NCBI GenBank assembly: GCA_025267735.1
Contig: CM046299.1
Span: 26,624,468 to 26,688,467 of the forward strand
Reading direction: 5' to 3'
Source: Mactra quadrangularis
Lineage: Eukaryota > Mollusca > Bivalvia > Venerida > Mactridae
DNA: 64,000 nt
Part shown: positions 25,701 through 35,600 of the stretch, one piece after another
Position numbering within the stretch: position 1 is the stretch's first letter
How the letters are laid out: every line of letters begins with the position of its first letter
Translations under genes and position numbers: made by a program
The notes under the pieces: generated by a model
Databases searched by the model: none
What the model saw: the letters and a program-made list of their open reading frames with translations, nothing else
Told to the model about the DNA's origin: nothing

Positions 25701-26536
25701 CCTTCGGTGTCCAACAGTGAAATTTTGCCAGTGTCAATAGATGCTGATCAGGAAGGGGATCTTAACCAAAAACAAAAGTGCAGTGCCACCAGGGACACAT
25801 CTAGTTTAGCGGATCCCAGAAGTAAATATAAATATGCATGCGCAGCATTCTGTTTCTATGAGCAGACGCGCGAAGATAAATGCAGCTAATTTTCTGTTAT
25901 TATGGGGGCTGCTGCCCCCACACCCCCACCGATATTAAAAATGGATAACAAAAAAGCATTTTTAAAAAGTTATTAAAAATAATTCATTTAAATAATGTAT
26001 AAAAAACTGCATCGGTAAAAATAAAATGGCATCCAAAATTTGTAAACAACGCAACGTCCGAGCATGCGCAATAGCGGGGTCCGCTAAACTAGATTCTATC
26101 CGTGAAACCAATAGCGTAAACAATAACATTTTGTTTTGATTCCTTTTTCAATGACATTTAGTATCATAGAACACAGATTATGCTGTTTTCTAGGACTGTT
26201 TTTTTTTTCAAGGTTTTTCTTACTAAAAAACATAGGATCGTACTTCACTTGGATGCAAAAATGTTCCAAACATAAACAGAAGCAAAACAGAAACTAGACT
26301 GAAGAGTCTAGACAGTCTTGAAAAAATTATTGCGTTTTAACCACAACAAAAACATACCGTTTGATCCTTAAAATACATTGATTTGAAGGTTTTTCTTTAT
26401 CCCAGTCGCTGCTCAAACATGGGTCCCACAAAGATATGCCTCCTCCGCCAGCATCAACAACAAAAGCCAGTGCAGACGTTTCAACAGCGTCAGAAACTGT
26501 TTCTTCCGTGTTAGCCGTCGCCATTTTGACGGACAT
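16705..26536 (-). CDS. UBE2Z: UBE2Z-like E2 ubiquitin-conjugating enzyme, complete, 8 exons
   Basis: Joined exons (minus): 26536-26358, 25013-24941, 24107-23920, 22143-22032, 18802-18690, 17435-17345, 16857-16705. An exon break is inferred at every GT/AG pair and all phases agree; this list has seven coding exons, so any eighth would be untranslated. The product is about 302 aa; human UBE2Z has 354, with a longer N-terminus. UBE2Z accepts ubiquitin or FAT10 from UBA6. The UBC fold spans roughly residues 45-200. The catalytic cysteine is Cys142 in NGKVCLSI, preceded by [12 protein letters not shown] and [13 protein letters not shown]. The C-terminal part keeps [19 protein letters not shown] and [12 protein letters not shown], then an acidic Ser/Asp tail. 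Met1 and Met5 are both plausible starts; Met5 has the stronger context. Introns hold a SINE pair, a pogo-like element and a Helentron-like element. Confidence 0.93.
17458..17766. mobile_element. Helentron-like short element in a UBE2Z intron
   Basis: Starts AACAAGAAATATAATG, then a GTGGAAACCAC hairpin. The subterminal CCGGATTTAAAAA at the left is answered by GAAAAATCCGG near the right end, so the inverted repeat is internal to the tips, as in Helentron-associated elements. No coding sequence. Confidence 0.55.
17767..18010. repeat. Interspersed SINE-like fragment
   Basis: Similar in layout to about 36940-37095: ATTxxCCxxGGTCATCAxG, a CxCTATTTATxxxxC block, then ACCACCCT followed by ACCCATT(T/C) and a CxxGGTGxxxTGAxGCAA end. 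The frame at 17773-17976 lies within it and is not a gene. Confidence 0.45.
18205..18492 (-). repeat. tRNA-derived SINE, family 2 (copy 2)
   Basis: Aligns with 3630-3903. The tRNA-like head at the right end reads on the plus strand GATTCGAACCCGTTCCCCC and CTACCAACTGTGCTATCGA. It sits in the UBE2Z intron and is close in position to the family 1 SINE at 18868. Confidence 0.8.
18868..19150 (+). repeat. tRNA-derived SINE, family 1 (copy)
   Basis: The head TTAGCTCAATCAGTAGCGC and GGTTGTAGATTCAACTTTCC is followed by the family body (GGTTAACAGCTAAATCAATAG, CCTTTCCAGGAATGGTGAG). It begins about 65 bp upstream (transcript sense) of the UBE2Z exon at 18690-18802, in antisense to the gene. Confidence 0.8.
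19933..21264. mobile_element. pogo/Tigger-like non-autonomous DNA transposon, 1.33 kb
   Basis: The ends CAATGGAACCCCTCTAAACC and (read inwards from the right) CAGTAAAACCCCTCTAAACC are bounded by TA on both sides, the target of Tc1/mariner/pogo elements. Close to each end the box CCAAACCGGAAT or similar (CCGGAA core) is repeated, at least four times at the left and three at the right, resembling transposase-binding repeats. No transposase frame of useful length remains. It lies in a UBE2Z intron. Confidence 0.8.
21620..21960. other. Compositionally distinct, GC-richer island in a UBE2Z intron
   Basis: About 340 bp with many CpG and CAC/GTG steps stand out from AT-rich intron on both sides. 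GCACCGTAC recurs (21640, 21829) and an imperfect inverted pair CTCCTCAAGGACTCAT / GTCCTTGAGATGAGC is present. Two overlapping minus-strand frames (21721-21964) have no recognisable domain. It could be an old insertion or a captured fragment. Origin unknown. Confidence 0.4.
22652..23575 (+). mobile_element. Helentron-like element(s) with ~160-bp tandem units in a UBE2Z intron
   Basis: A truncated start at 22652 (AACAAGAGCTGTTACAGG) is followed at about 22966 by a fuller member starting AACAAGAGCAGTCCACC. Subterminal repeats are GCTCAACTATTC and GAAATAGTCGAGC. Inside are about three units of ~160 bp, each with AAATGTTGCACC, TTCATCCAAGAGTTATG and TTTCAAGTGAATCCCTT. The unit sequence differs from the 12-15 kb copies while the ends are related. 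Confidence 0.7.
25801..26092. mobile_element. Terminal-inverted-repeat MITE in UBE2Z intron 1
   Basis: CTAGTTTAGCGGATCCC at the left is the inverse of GGGGTCCGCTAAACTAG at the right. Subterminal GCATGCGCA appears on both sides. 292 bp, non-coding; the plus-strand frame at 25698-25889 overlaps it and is an artefact. It lies about 265 bp downstream of the UBE2Z first-exon donor. Confidence 0.75.
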
Positions 26537-26719
26537 GATTAGTATACGGCGCTCATCACTCTTGACTGCGGCGCTAAAAATCAGTCAGGTATCAAAGCGC
26601 TGATAGCACTGCCCGAATATTGGTCCAAATAAGACAAAACCTGGTGGTGATATTGGTTGGGGAAAATGTGGTGCTGGATGTTTTACTTCTTATTAAAGAT
26701 TAAATAGAATCTTGTGTTA

Positions 26720-28952
26720 TAGATATTGAGCAAATGCATACATAGATAGCTTCCATGGCATTGTTGATACAGAAAAGAGAGATAGAAAGCGTTCATGGCA
26801 TTGTTGATGTGAGAACATAGTTAGTGTCCATGGTTTTGTGGATATGGAAAAACGTATTATGGCATTGTTGATTTAGAGCAGAGATATAATTTCAGGCTGT
26901 CAACCAACCACTGATAAAAATATAGGAATTTATATAGGAATTTTATTTTCAAAATATAGGAACTTTTAGAGAAAACCAAGTAGAAATATAGGAACTTTTG
27001 AGCGTCATTCCAATACATTTAGGTCCCTTTACGCATACTATCATTGCTCAAAGACTGAATAAGTACATGTTCTGAATAAATACAAAGACTGAATAAGTAC
27101 ATGTTCTGAATAAATACAAGTTTCAGTATCGGTGTATTACTTTTAATGACTAAATGCATCATGGACCAAACTACATGTACCTCTAAATGAAAAAATAATA
27201 TCTACAAACTATCTTGGAGTTAATGCATGTTTTACAAAATAATAACTCTTTTAAAGAAATGGTAAAATTTAAAAGAAAATGGTTTGACAATTTTACTTTG
27301 TCTCTAATCCCTCTATGTTAATGACTTCATTGTTTAAAACAGGTTTTATATATACACATGTACTAACTGGGTATAATAAATGAAAATATTGTGGTACCCG
27401 GAATATGGGCTTTAAATCTATCTTGAGAAAATAAATTCTTCCATCATTTGATCTGATACAAGCAGAAACCTGCCGTTTATTACAGCAGCTGATGTAGCCT
27501 TTCCTGATCCACAGAGCTGATGATAAGAGAGTATCAACTGATAATGCATCATACATCATAGCAAACTGAATGAAAGATTCATGCCAGTTACTCATCGAAG
27601 TAACTAAATGAGGACTTCCAATTTTCTTATTTCATACAACTTTTTTATCAGTGACTCCAAAGGGAAGATGCTTAAATTATCAGTGTAGTCCAGAACACCC
27701 CAAGATGATGCTACATAAAAACTCTACTAGCTCTGGGCACATGGTTTCATACAGAAATATTTAAACAATTGTTCTATGTTAAGATTGTGAATTCTGTCAA
27801 TTTTGCTCTCACTTTTTGAACATTGTAGATGATGCAAGCCTAACATGAAAGTTCTAAATATAATTTACTTACAAAACATTTTTTAAGACTTCTATAAAAA
27901 ATTCTTTATGAAAATTAGTACGCCTAAACAGAGGTTACCTTTGGCATCAAATGTGTCACTTAAATGATCTTTCCATGCATGCCAAATATGGAGGTTCTTG
28001 ACTTAATGGTTACATGAGATATTTTTGACTGTTTTACTAAAGTAATAACTACAATGTACTATATACATTGAGAGAAAAAAAATACACCCTAACAGGGCTA
28101 GTTTTGAACCTAAGGCTAAAATTTGTCACCCACAATCATTTAAGAAAAATACTAGCCAATGTTTTCGGACATACTATACAATTTCTAGCACTGTCAGTAA
28201 AAAAAACAGGTTCATTGATTTATTTCCTTTCAATAACTATGTAACCATATTTTTGATGAAATACAATGAATGAGTGGAAGGATCCATGCCTACAGATTTA
28301 GAGATCTATAACACACCAGTGCCAGTGGTACCGTTAATTAACTACAAGTAGAGTAGGGTATTGGAATACCCTTGCAATTGCTTTACTTTGTAGTATAATT
28401 TAGCAATGTATTTTATAGGTTGCAGTGAATGGGCAATAAGTGACATTGACTACAAAATAAAATTAGGTTGAATAGAACACTTTGATAACTTGAACAAAGA
28501 ACATTTCTTCTAAATTTTTCAAGAGGGGTTTTTAAAAAAGAGTTGCATAAGTAGCAAAGGGTTAGGGCAACTTGAATACTGACACTTGACAGCCACCTAC
28601 CAGATCAACTCATCATAGGCACTTACTATATTCAACTTATAGGCAGTATAAGAGGAAACAGATACAAAATACTCAAATATATATGGAAAAAAAACAATTA
28701 AACATACTCGACATGTTCAAATTAGAATGATTTACAAAAATATAGGAGTGATGGACAAAATATAGTATAAATATAGGAAATATAGGACACTTTTGAAAAT
28801 ATAGGAATGAAACCCAAAATATAGGAATAATATAGGAATATAGGAATTGGTTGACAGCCTGTAATTTGTGTCGTAGATATTGAGCACAGACATAGATGTC
28901 GTCCATGGCAATATTGATGTGGGACAGAGACAAAGATCGCGTCCATGGCATT
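26720..28952. repeat. Minisatellite upstream of UBE2Z, split by an insertion
   Basis: Units of roughly 45-55 bp built around TCCATGGCATTGTTGAT and ACATAGATAG occur at 26720-26886, then resume at 28862-28952. About six units remain in total. The 1.97-kb element at 26893-28861 interrupts the array. Joining across it recreates the phrase ATAATTTGTG...TAGATATTGAGCA seen in the first unit. Confidence 0.75.
26893..28861. mobile_element. 1.97-kb inverted-repeat DNA element, unassigned class
   Basis: The TIR core CAGGCTGTCAACCAA is at both ends, and both subterminal regions carry clusters of AATATAGGAA. It is flanked by an exact 6-bp repeat TAATTT (26887-26892 and 28862-28867). A 6-bp duplication does not fit the commonest superfamilies, so I leave the class open. 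It contains an unassigned 100-codon minus-strand frame at 27293-27595 with a true ATG (peptide start MSNWHESFIQFAMMYD); a neighbouring frame also reads protein-like for 35 residues, which suggests a decayed coding segment. Confidence 0.75.
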
Positions 28953-29743
28953 GTTTTTTGGGTTTTAGCGCCCCTAGCAGCAATTTTATAGGTCATATAT
29001 TACAGCATTCAGTCAACATACTTAGGCGTCCAGAAATTTCGTACCCATTTTATAAGATGTTCGAAATGTTCAGGACGAATCATTTATTTGCATTAAGATA
29101 AACCAACATAAATTTGAGGAGGAATTTGATTCAGTATTTTCTTGCAAAAATGAGGTATGAAGAGCAAGTACTTTTCAGAGACTGAAAAACATGTTTTCTT
29201 ATGAGCATTTTTTCTGCACTCAATGACCCCGATTTTTTTAGACGATGAGGGGCGCAGCTAGCTACATATTTTTCTTCACACACATGCGACTCAAATGAGC
29301 ACATAATTTTGTATGTCTGCTATTATTTTCAACCAATATGATATCCGTTCTTAATATGCTAATTTATTAAGCATGATCATGAAACAATATTTTGCAACTT
29401 TGATTAATGCCTTTTAAGCCCGGTCACTTAGTACTGAGCAGAAATAGTACAGTTTCTTGCTCCAGGAAACAGTGTTGGATTTTGATTTTGTTTAAATGAA
29501 CAGGGATCCGGCTTTCCAATGATAATTAGTCCAACCTTGTAATCACTCCATCATACAGACTCCAAATATATCAGTGCAAGAATTTTGAAAATTACTGTAA
29601 GTTGGTTCATGTATTGCTACAAATACAAATGTACATGTACGTACAATGACTATGTATTTATTCTTCATTTAGTTACCTGTGTGCACTTAACTGTGATCTA
29701 TATGTCTGGTCATGCATTCAAAATATACATGTATATATGTTGC

Positions 29744-29915
29744 AGGGAATGCGAGTAACCAGGGATTTCACGTAATCCCATACCAAGTCAGGGAATTCAC
29801 ATAATCCCTGGTGACTTTAGGGAATACAAGAAATCCCTGATATCTCTAGGGATTACATGAAATCCCTAAAATATCATTTAATTTTTACACGAATTCCCTG
29901 ACTCGATTGCTGATA
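29744..29915. repeat. Cluster of palindromic AGGGATT/AATCCCT repeats (copy 1)
   Basis: Starts CAGGGAATGCGAGTAACC and alternates AGGGAATT and AATCCCT motifs separated by about 10-15 bp. The first 70 bp match 30918-30985 closely, after which the copies diverge. It looks like a DNA-transposon end or foldback element. Confidence 0.6.
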
Positions 29916-30230
29916 CAGATTATGTTGATTAGCGATGAAATTCTTACATTCAATGGCCGTCAAATAAACAACTCAAACACTTTAATTATTCACAGCAAAA
30001 GTTTTATGCAAATGGCATCTTTGTTTTTATAACAAATTTAATTATTATAATTACAATATATGACTTATATTCAAACGTTCTATAGTTGTCCATACTTCAA
30101 TATGTAAATTTATTTTAAATATTTGGTAAAAAGTATAATAACTTTATAAAGCACATCATTTACAAAAGAGCAATGTAAACAACTCAAACAAACATACAGT
30201 GCTGAAAATAGGACATATAGAAAAAGACAC

Positions 30231-30314
30231 ATATCGAAGGTTGCCTGCAAGACTGTTGTAACTTGCTCTTCATCTCAGTGCACTTACTACAGTCTATTAG
30301 GCAACCCTCGATAT
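30231..30314. repeat. Short foldback hairpin, type H2 (copy 2)
   Basis: ATATCGAAGGTTGCCTGCAA pairs with an arm ending GGCAACCCTCGATAT. The middle of the right arm has one local disruption (CTATTA where the partner would need CTTGC). The loop contains CTCTTCATCTCAGTGCACTT. Confidence 0.85.
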
Positions 30315-30350
30315 ACAAGACATATGACGTAAGCATAGAACAATATATAA

Positions 30351-30841
30351 TAGGGTTGTAACAGTTAACCGATATACCGGTTAATATTGCAATACGATTT
30401 CTAACGGTTTTTAACCGGTTCAATTTTCCTTGAACCGGTTTTTGCAGTTATGTGTCGTACTTTTTGTTTTTATCATAATCTGAAAGTTAAATGTTAAAAA
30501 AATGTTAAAATGTATTGAATACTTAAAATAATCCTACTGTGCTTTAAAAGGTTAAACATTAAGTCAAATAAGAGAAAAAATATTTTCGAAATTCGTTTAA
30601 AAACAAGCATTTTTTCTAACATATAAATCATTTTACACCAGTAATTCAATCATTTGAATAAGAGAGCATTTGAAGTACCCATATGCGTGTTATGCTGATC
30701 CAATTAGAACGAGGCACCTGCATTAATTCATGCTTTGCATGTCTAAGCAAAAAACCGGTACGTATTGCAATATATTGCAATACGGATTTTGAATATTGCA
30801 ATATATTGCAATACGGTTTTTACCGTATTGTTACACCCCTA
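30351..30841. mobile_element. hAT-type MITE with 8-bp target duplication (copy B)
   Basis: TIRs TAGGGTTGTAACAGTTAACC and ...TATTGTTACACCCCTA are flanked by exact 8-bp duplication ATATATAA (30343-30350, 30842-30849). It has the same ATTGCAATATATTGCAAT doublet and CCGGTT blocks as 8640-9087, in reverse orientation. 491 bp versus 448 bp, differing by internal indels. Confidence 0.88.
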
Positions 30842-30917
30842 ATATATAATAAGAATCTATTTGTTACAAAATTGAAGAATAAATTTCAAACTTATTGGTA
30901 ATTATTAACATACGTTA

Positions 30918-31316
30918 CAGGGAATGTGAGTAACCAGGGATTTCACGTAATCCCTAACCAAGTCAGGGAATTCACATAATTCACAAACAAATAGAATTAT
31001 ACCGATGCTTTGAAAACCTGAGCTGTAATACCGTAATTGCATTCACATAACAAAAATATCAATGTATAACACAGAAAACATTTTATTAGTACACTTCACA
31101 GCACAATAAATAATATTTTACATTTAAATCATAATTTTGTGGTCAGGGAATACATGTAAAAATTGAAAAAAAAAATCAGGGAATATGTGAAATCCCTAGA
31201 AAATTTCAGGGATTACATGTATTCTCTGACAGAATTTTACGTAGCTGGGGATTACATGCAATCCCTAAATTTCATAAAATTACATAAAATCCCTGGTTAC
31301 ACACATTCCCTGAAAC
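30918..31316. mobile_element. Inverted-repeat element with AATCCCT motifs (copy 2)
   Basis: The left end CAGGGAATGTGAGTAACC and right end GGTTACACACATTCCCTG form a clear terminal inverted repeat, with several AGGGATT/AATCCCT pairs inside. No convincing target duplication was found, and no coding sequence. Confidence 0.65.
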
Positions 31317-31657
31317 ACAATAATAATTACACATTGTACATGCTCAATGGAAGTGTGGTATATATATATTTCTACAGATTTTATATAGTTCTACCATTTT
31401 CACATTTAATATCCGTGACAGAGGTGTTCAAAATTACATACAGCTAGAAATGGGGTACATATTTCTATATTAGTAGGATAACTGTAAGATTAATCTTGCT
31501 GCTTTTCCTGCTGTTACTGCTTACATCACATCCATTCAAATTCATGCAAAATGAAGTACAAGTTAAATTCTGAAATAATGTTTGTATGCTATCATGTACG
31601 ACACTTGCGTCTTAACTACTATGATCACTATATTGATCACTAATCTTTTTTTTCATT

Positions 31658-31932
31658 CAGGGGCGGATCCAGGATTTTTTTCTAGGGGTTCCGAACTTTT
31701 TTAGGGGGAGGGGGGTTCCCAACCTCGAACCACAACCACATTATACACATTTTGCAGAAAAAATGCAACAAACTGATAATAAAAACTACATAACCGTATG
31801 TTAAGCTTCGAGAAAAATTGCTTCATGCTACTTAAAAATGACTTACAGGCAAGAAATACGCTAATGGACAAGTACTTTTTCCAAATTCTAGGGGGGTCCA
31901 GACCCCCCTGACCCCCCCGCTGGATCCGCCTA
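31658..31932. mobile_element. GGCGGATCC-type MITE, short form (copy 3)
   Basis: The left GGGGCGGATCCAGGATTTTT is mirrored by the right GCTGGATCCGCC. Interior blocks (AACCACAACCACATTATACA, GAAAAATTGCTTCATGCTAC) are shared with 42073-42374 and 9199-9478. The minus-strand frame 31701-31964 is the element itself. Confidence 0.82.
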
Positions 31933-32319
31933 GTATTCATTTTATCATATTTATATTTTATCATCTCTTAACTAATTACATATATTCATAATTATGCATA
32001 CCAGTATAATTGTGAAGTGCTTTTGAACATATATTCAATATGAAAAGAGTGCTATACAAGTACGGTATATAAAAAAACTTCTGCATTTTTCAGTTTATAG
32101 TTGGCAGTGCAGCTGTAAAAAAGAACTAACTACAGCAAATGTAATTCTGACTGCGGGCAGTAAAAGCAGGAAGACTTACTGCTACTGCTCTTACCACAGA
32201 CACTGCTAACTTCACATACATCAAAATACAATGGTGTCCCTACAAAACAAAGGCAATGTATCTTACAACAACAAACCTAAAGCACAATAAAGTCACCATC
32301 CCAAATTAAAGATCAGTAA

Positions 32320-32560
32320 AACTTTTCACAAAAATTCTTATGAAAAAAGTTATCGGAAGCCAAATTCATAATTTTGCAGTAGACAATCAGAAGGATAATA
32401 AAAATAATTATGATATGATATTCAAAATGTATACAATATTCTACATAATTCAATAATATTTGAAATTGCTTGACCAAATTGGTATACTATTATTAATGTT
32501 TCTTGCTTTTGACTTACTAAGATTTTTATCATAAGATTTTTTGTGAAAAGCGTCACAGGT
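32320..32560. repeat. Repeat shared with 39325-39545, overlapping the AARSD1 3' region
   Basis: Both copies carry ATATGATATGATATTCAAAATG, TATTATTAATGTTTC(T/A)TGCTTTTGACT and TTTTTGTGAAAAGC. One copy lies just past the AARSD1 poly(A) signal and the other within an AARSD1 intron. The second copy continues into a block (TTTTCAGAGACTGAAAA...ACATGTTTTCTTAT) also present near 29170-29240. Confidence 0.65.
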
Positions 32561-32600
32561 ATTAAATTCACAATAACAAAATAAAATGAATAGTAATTCA

Positions 32601-32606
32601 TTTATT
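32601..32606 (-). terminator. Likely AARSD1 poly(A) signal
   Basis: AATAAA on the minus strand about 80 bp after the AARSD1 stop codon (TAA at 32687-32689). The position suits a short 3' UTR. Confidence 0.45.
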
Positions 32607-32686
32607 ATCACAATCAAATTCAAAATATAATCATTAAAATTCATCACATTCAAAGTCAAAGTAACATGTACACAATGTACTTCATG

Positions 32687-35600
32687 TTATTTGTTATTTT
32701 TAACATATTCTTCCACAAGTCTTGCAGCTTTAGTGCGATTTTGTAGTTTAGGTATCTTCCCTTGAAATCTTCCATTAGTGTAATCTCCCTTACCACCAAA
32801 AAGTTCCATAACTCTGCAACAGAAAATAAAAAAAAAACAAGTAAATCTGTGAGCTAATGCTCACTAGTGATACCCCCGCCAAAATCTAAAAATATGCAAC
32901 AAACAGAAAGTAGATGAGCAAGGAGCATGAAATCGCTTTACACCACATGGGACTATGGGATGAAGCAATATGCAAAGTATTAGGCTGCTGCATGATATAT
33001 TTAGGGGTGACTATTGTGGCCAAAAACACTATCGTGATAGTATTGCGATAATAAAAGTACTATTGCAATAGTATTGCAATAGTCAAAAAACTATTGCGAT
33101 ACTATCACGATAGTTTTTTATTATTGAAACAACGGTAAACAGTCTCAAGTCTTTTACAATTAACAATGGGTTTGAATTTGAAATATCTCTCGCACTTTGA
33201 GAATGAGCTGGTTCTCTATTAGAGGGTATATCATTGGTTTAGTTTTTGGTCCAGATTTATTCACATTAGTGAAGATAGGGATTTTGAAAGGGAAACTGCA
33301 TGGTGCTTCCTCGTCAAATAATCCTTTAAATTGGAGGTATCCACTGTACTGTAGTACTATTTGACAGTATCTGAAAGCTATTTTAGATTTGAAAACTTCA
33401 TCTATTACTAAACAAAGCCAAAATGCTGCGATACTGCCGATTTTGACTTTTTGTTTTCTTTAATTCAAGGGTGGCGAATAGCATCCATTAATGATTATCA
33501 TTATCAATTTATCATCTATTCATATCATGACAATTTGTGACGTAATAAGTCAAGATAATTACTTGAAACAAATATGATATATACCGAAATATGCATGGCA
33601 TATAGTAACTGAATTTCACAATCAACTTATCACAGAAAATGACGACAGTCGTAAATCAGTTAATGTTACTTTATCGCCGAATATACGACAACTCTGCTTG
33701 GCGAATGCTACTATGCAAGTCTTATTTATAACTTCCACGGAGGGATGCAGAGGTAAAAACGTTTTTAACAAATTAAAATTGAATTTTTTACTTGTCCATA
33801 AAAATAACTTGTCCATACATTAAAATGTACGACTGGGACAGTTGATTTCGCCACCCCTGCAATTTCAAAATCGCCGCTCCATGCATGCATGCTTTTACTT
33901 CCATTACGGAGAGTATTTGATCAAATAAGATGATTACTGGTATCCCTTTATTGGCGGCCTCCAAATAGATTTAATTTGATCCGTATCAATGTGGAGTTCT
34001 CTCATTAAAAAAAAATGAAAGTAAAGCGTTTATGGGGCTCAACTCTCGTTTTCAAGAAAAACTATCGAAAAAAGTCGATAGTCATAAAAACTATCGCGAT
34101 ATTTATCGACTTGAAAAAGTTCTATCGACCTATTGCTATTGCAAGGTAAACTATCGCGATACAGCGATAAGTCGACCTATTGTTACACCCCTAGATATAG
34201 TTGCTGAGAAAACTGCGACGGAAATTTTGTAACGGACGGACGCACGGACGGACAAGGGTAAAACAGTATACCCCCCTCTTCTTCGAAGCGGGGGTATAAT
34301 TAAATTGGCAGTTGTAAATGTTAAAATTATCTCACTATCAGTAAAAATAGGTATTCTTAATTATGTACATGAATTATCAAAAATGATCAAATATTTAAAT
34401 TAGCAGGGTTAATGTATGGGTCATTGACGAGTGAATAAAATACATATACTATAATACCTTGGACCTATTTCTTTAACATCTGCCTCTGGTCCAGCAATGA
34501 TAACACTAGCAGGTCCCTTGTCTTCACCAGCAGTAACCATGGACACTATACTCTACAAGTAAAATCAAACTACAGTGAATACTGAGAATTTAATAGTTTA
34601 TGCACCCTGTTACTTCTAATATTTTAATCTAACTTAAAGTTTGAACACTTTCTCATTTGATTTTGAATTTTATCATACATTCTGGACAACCAAATTGCGG
34701 GTTAAGCACAAAACATTTGTAACTCAATACAAGAAAAAAGTGAGTAACAACCCTTTTGTGGTAAACTGCAAAATGTTTGCATATTATTTTTACTACAAAA
34801 CTTTTAATTTTTGGAGCGGAAAATTTGTTGTCGCAAAACTTAGCGCATGATGCACCAGTGTTAATGGGGTCCAGTCCACTAAAAACATGCAGTACTTGGG
34901 TACTAAATCAAATCTGAAAACAGTAGGTCAGGTTTTGTGGTTTGATGTTTTTCACTAAGATAATGAAAATTCTTTACTATTGCCTGAAGAGTTTTGAGGC
35001 AACTTTCCTAAACTCAGTGATGTTAGAACCTTCAAACTTTTACTGTATTTGCCAACCATGCATGCCATTTCAAAACATATTTTCACAATTTTTCACCGAA
35101 TTCAAAAATAAACTGTGCTAAATCAATAACAGCTTAACCATTTTCACATGTTGTATTGAGAACTGTCATACCAGCAGCAGTCTCCTGATTTTTATCCACA
35201 GCAAGCAAGTGTGTAAAACAAGCATATGATCAAAAAATTAACAATACAATATAATAATATTGATTATTCTAGAACTTAGAAAAGGGCAGGGAGGCAGAAA
35301 AAAGGGACATGGCACATTGGAAGATTGATACATGTACATGTACCTATTTCTGCAAAGCGAGGCAGAAAAAGGGCCAAGGTAGATCAGATGATTAATGCTT
35401 GATTTCAAAAAGCAAAACAAAAACAAAAAACAGGGATGACAGAAAAAGAGCAGGGTGTTTCTATTCTGTTCTAGAAGAATCAACAAGTAAATGTGTGAGC
35501 TAATGCTCACTAGTGATACCCCCGCAAAAATCTAAAAATATGCGACAAACAGGAAGTAGATGAGCAAGGAGCATGAAATCGCTTTACACCACATGGGACT

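Larger units (their letters stand above)
32837..34299 (+). mobile_element. Helentron-associated short element (copy 1), interrupted by a hAT element
   Basis: The left part (32837-33001) starts AACAAGTAAATCTGTGAGC with GATACCCCCGC. The right part (34202-34299) ends CTTCGAAGCGGGGGTATAA. The subterminal inverted repeat TACCCCCGC/GCGGGGGTA sits inside both tips. Intact copies at 35482-35749 and 37461-37752 read straight through the point where the 1.19-kb hAT element sits here. Confidence 0.8.

Noticed and set aside
28673..29101. Overlapping frames near 28.7-29.1 kb on both strands
   Set aside because: They arise from AATATAGGAA clusters and minisatellite units at the end of the 1.97-kb element.
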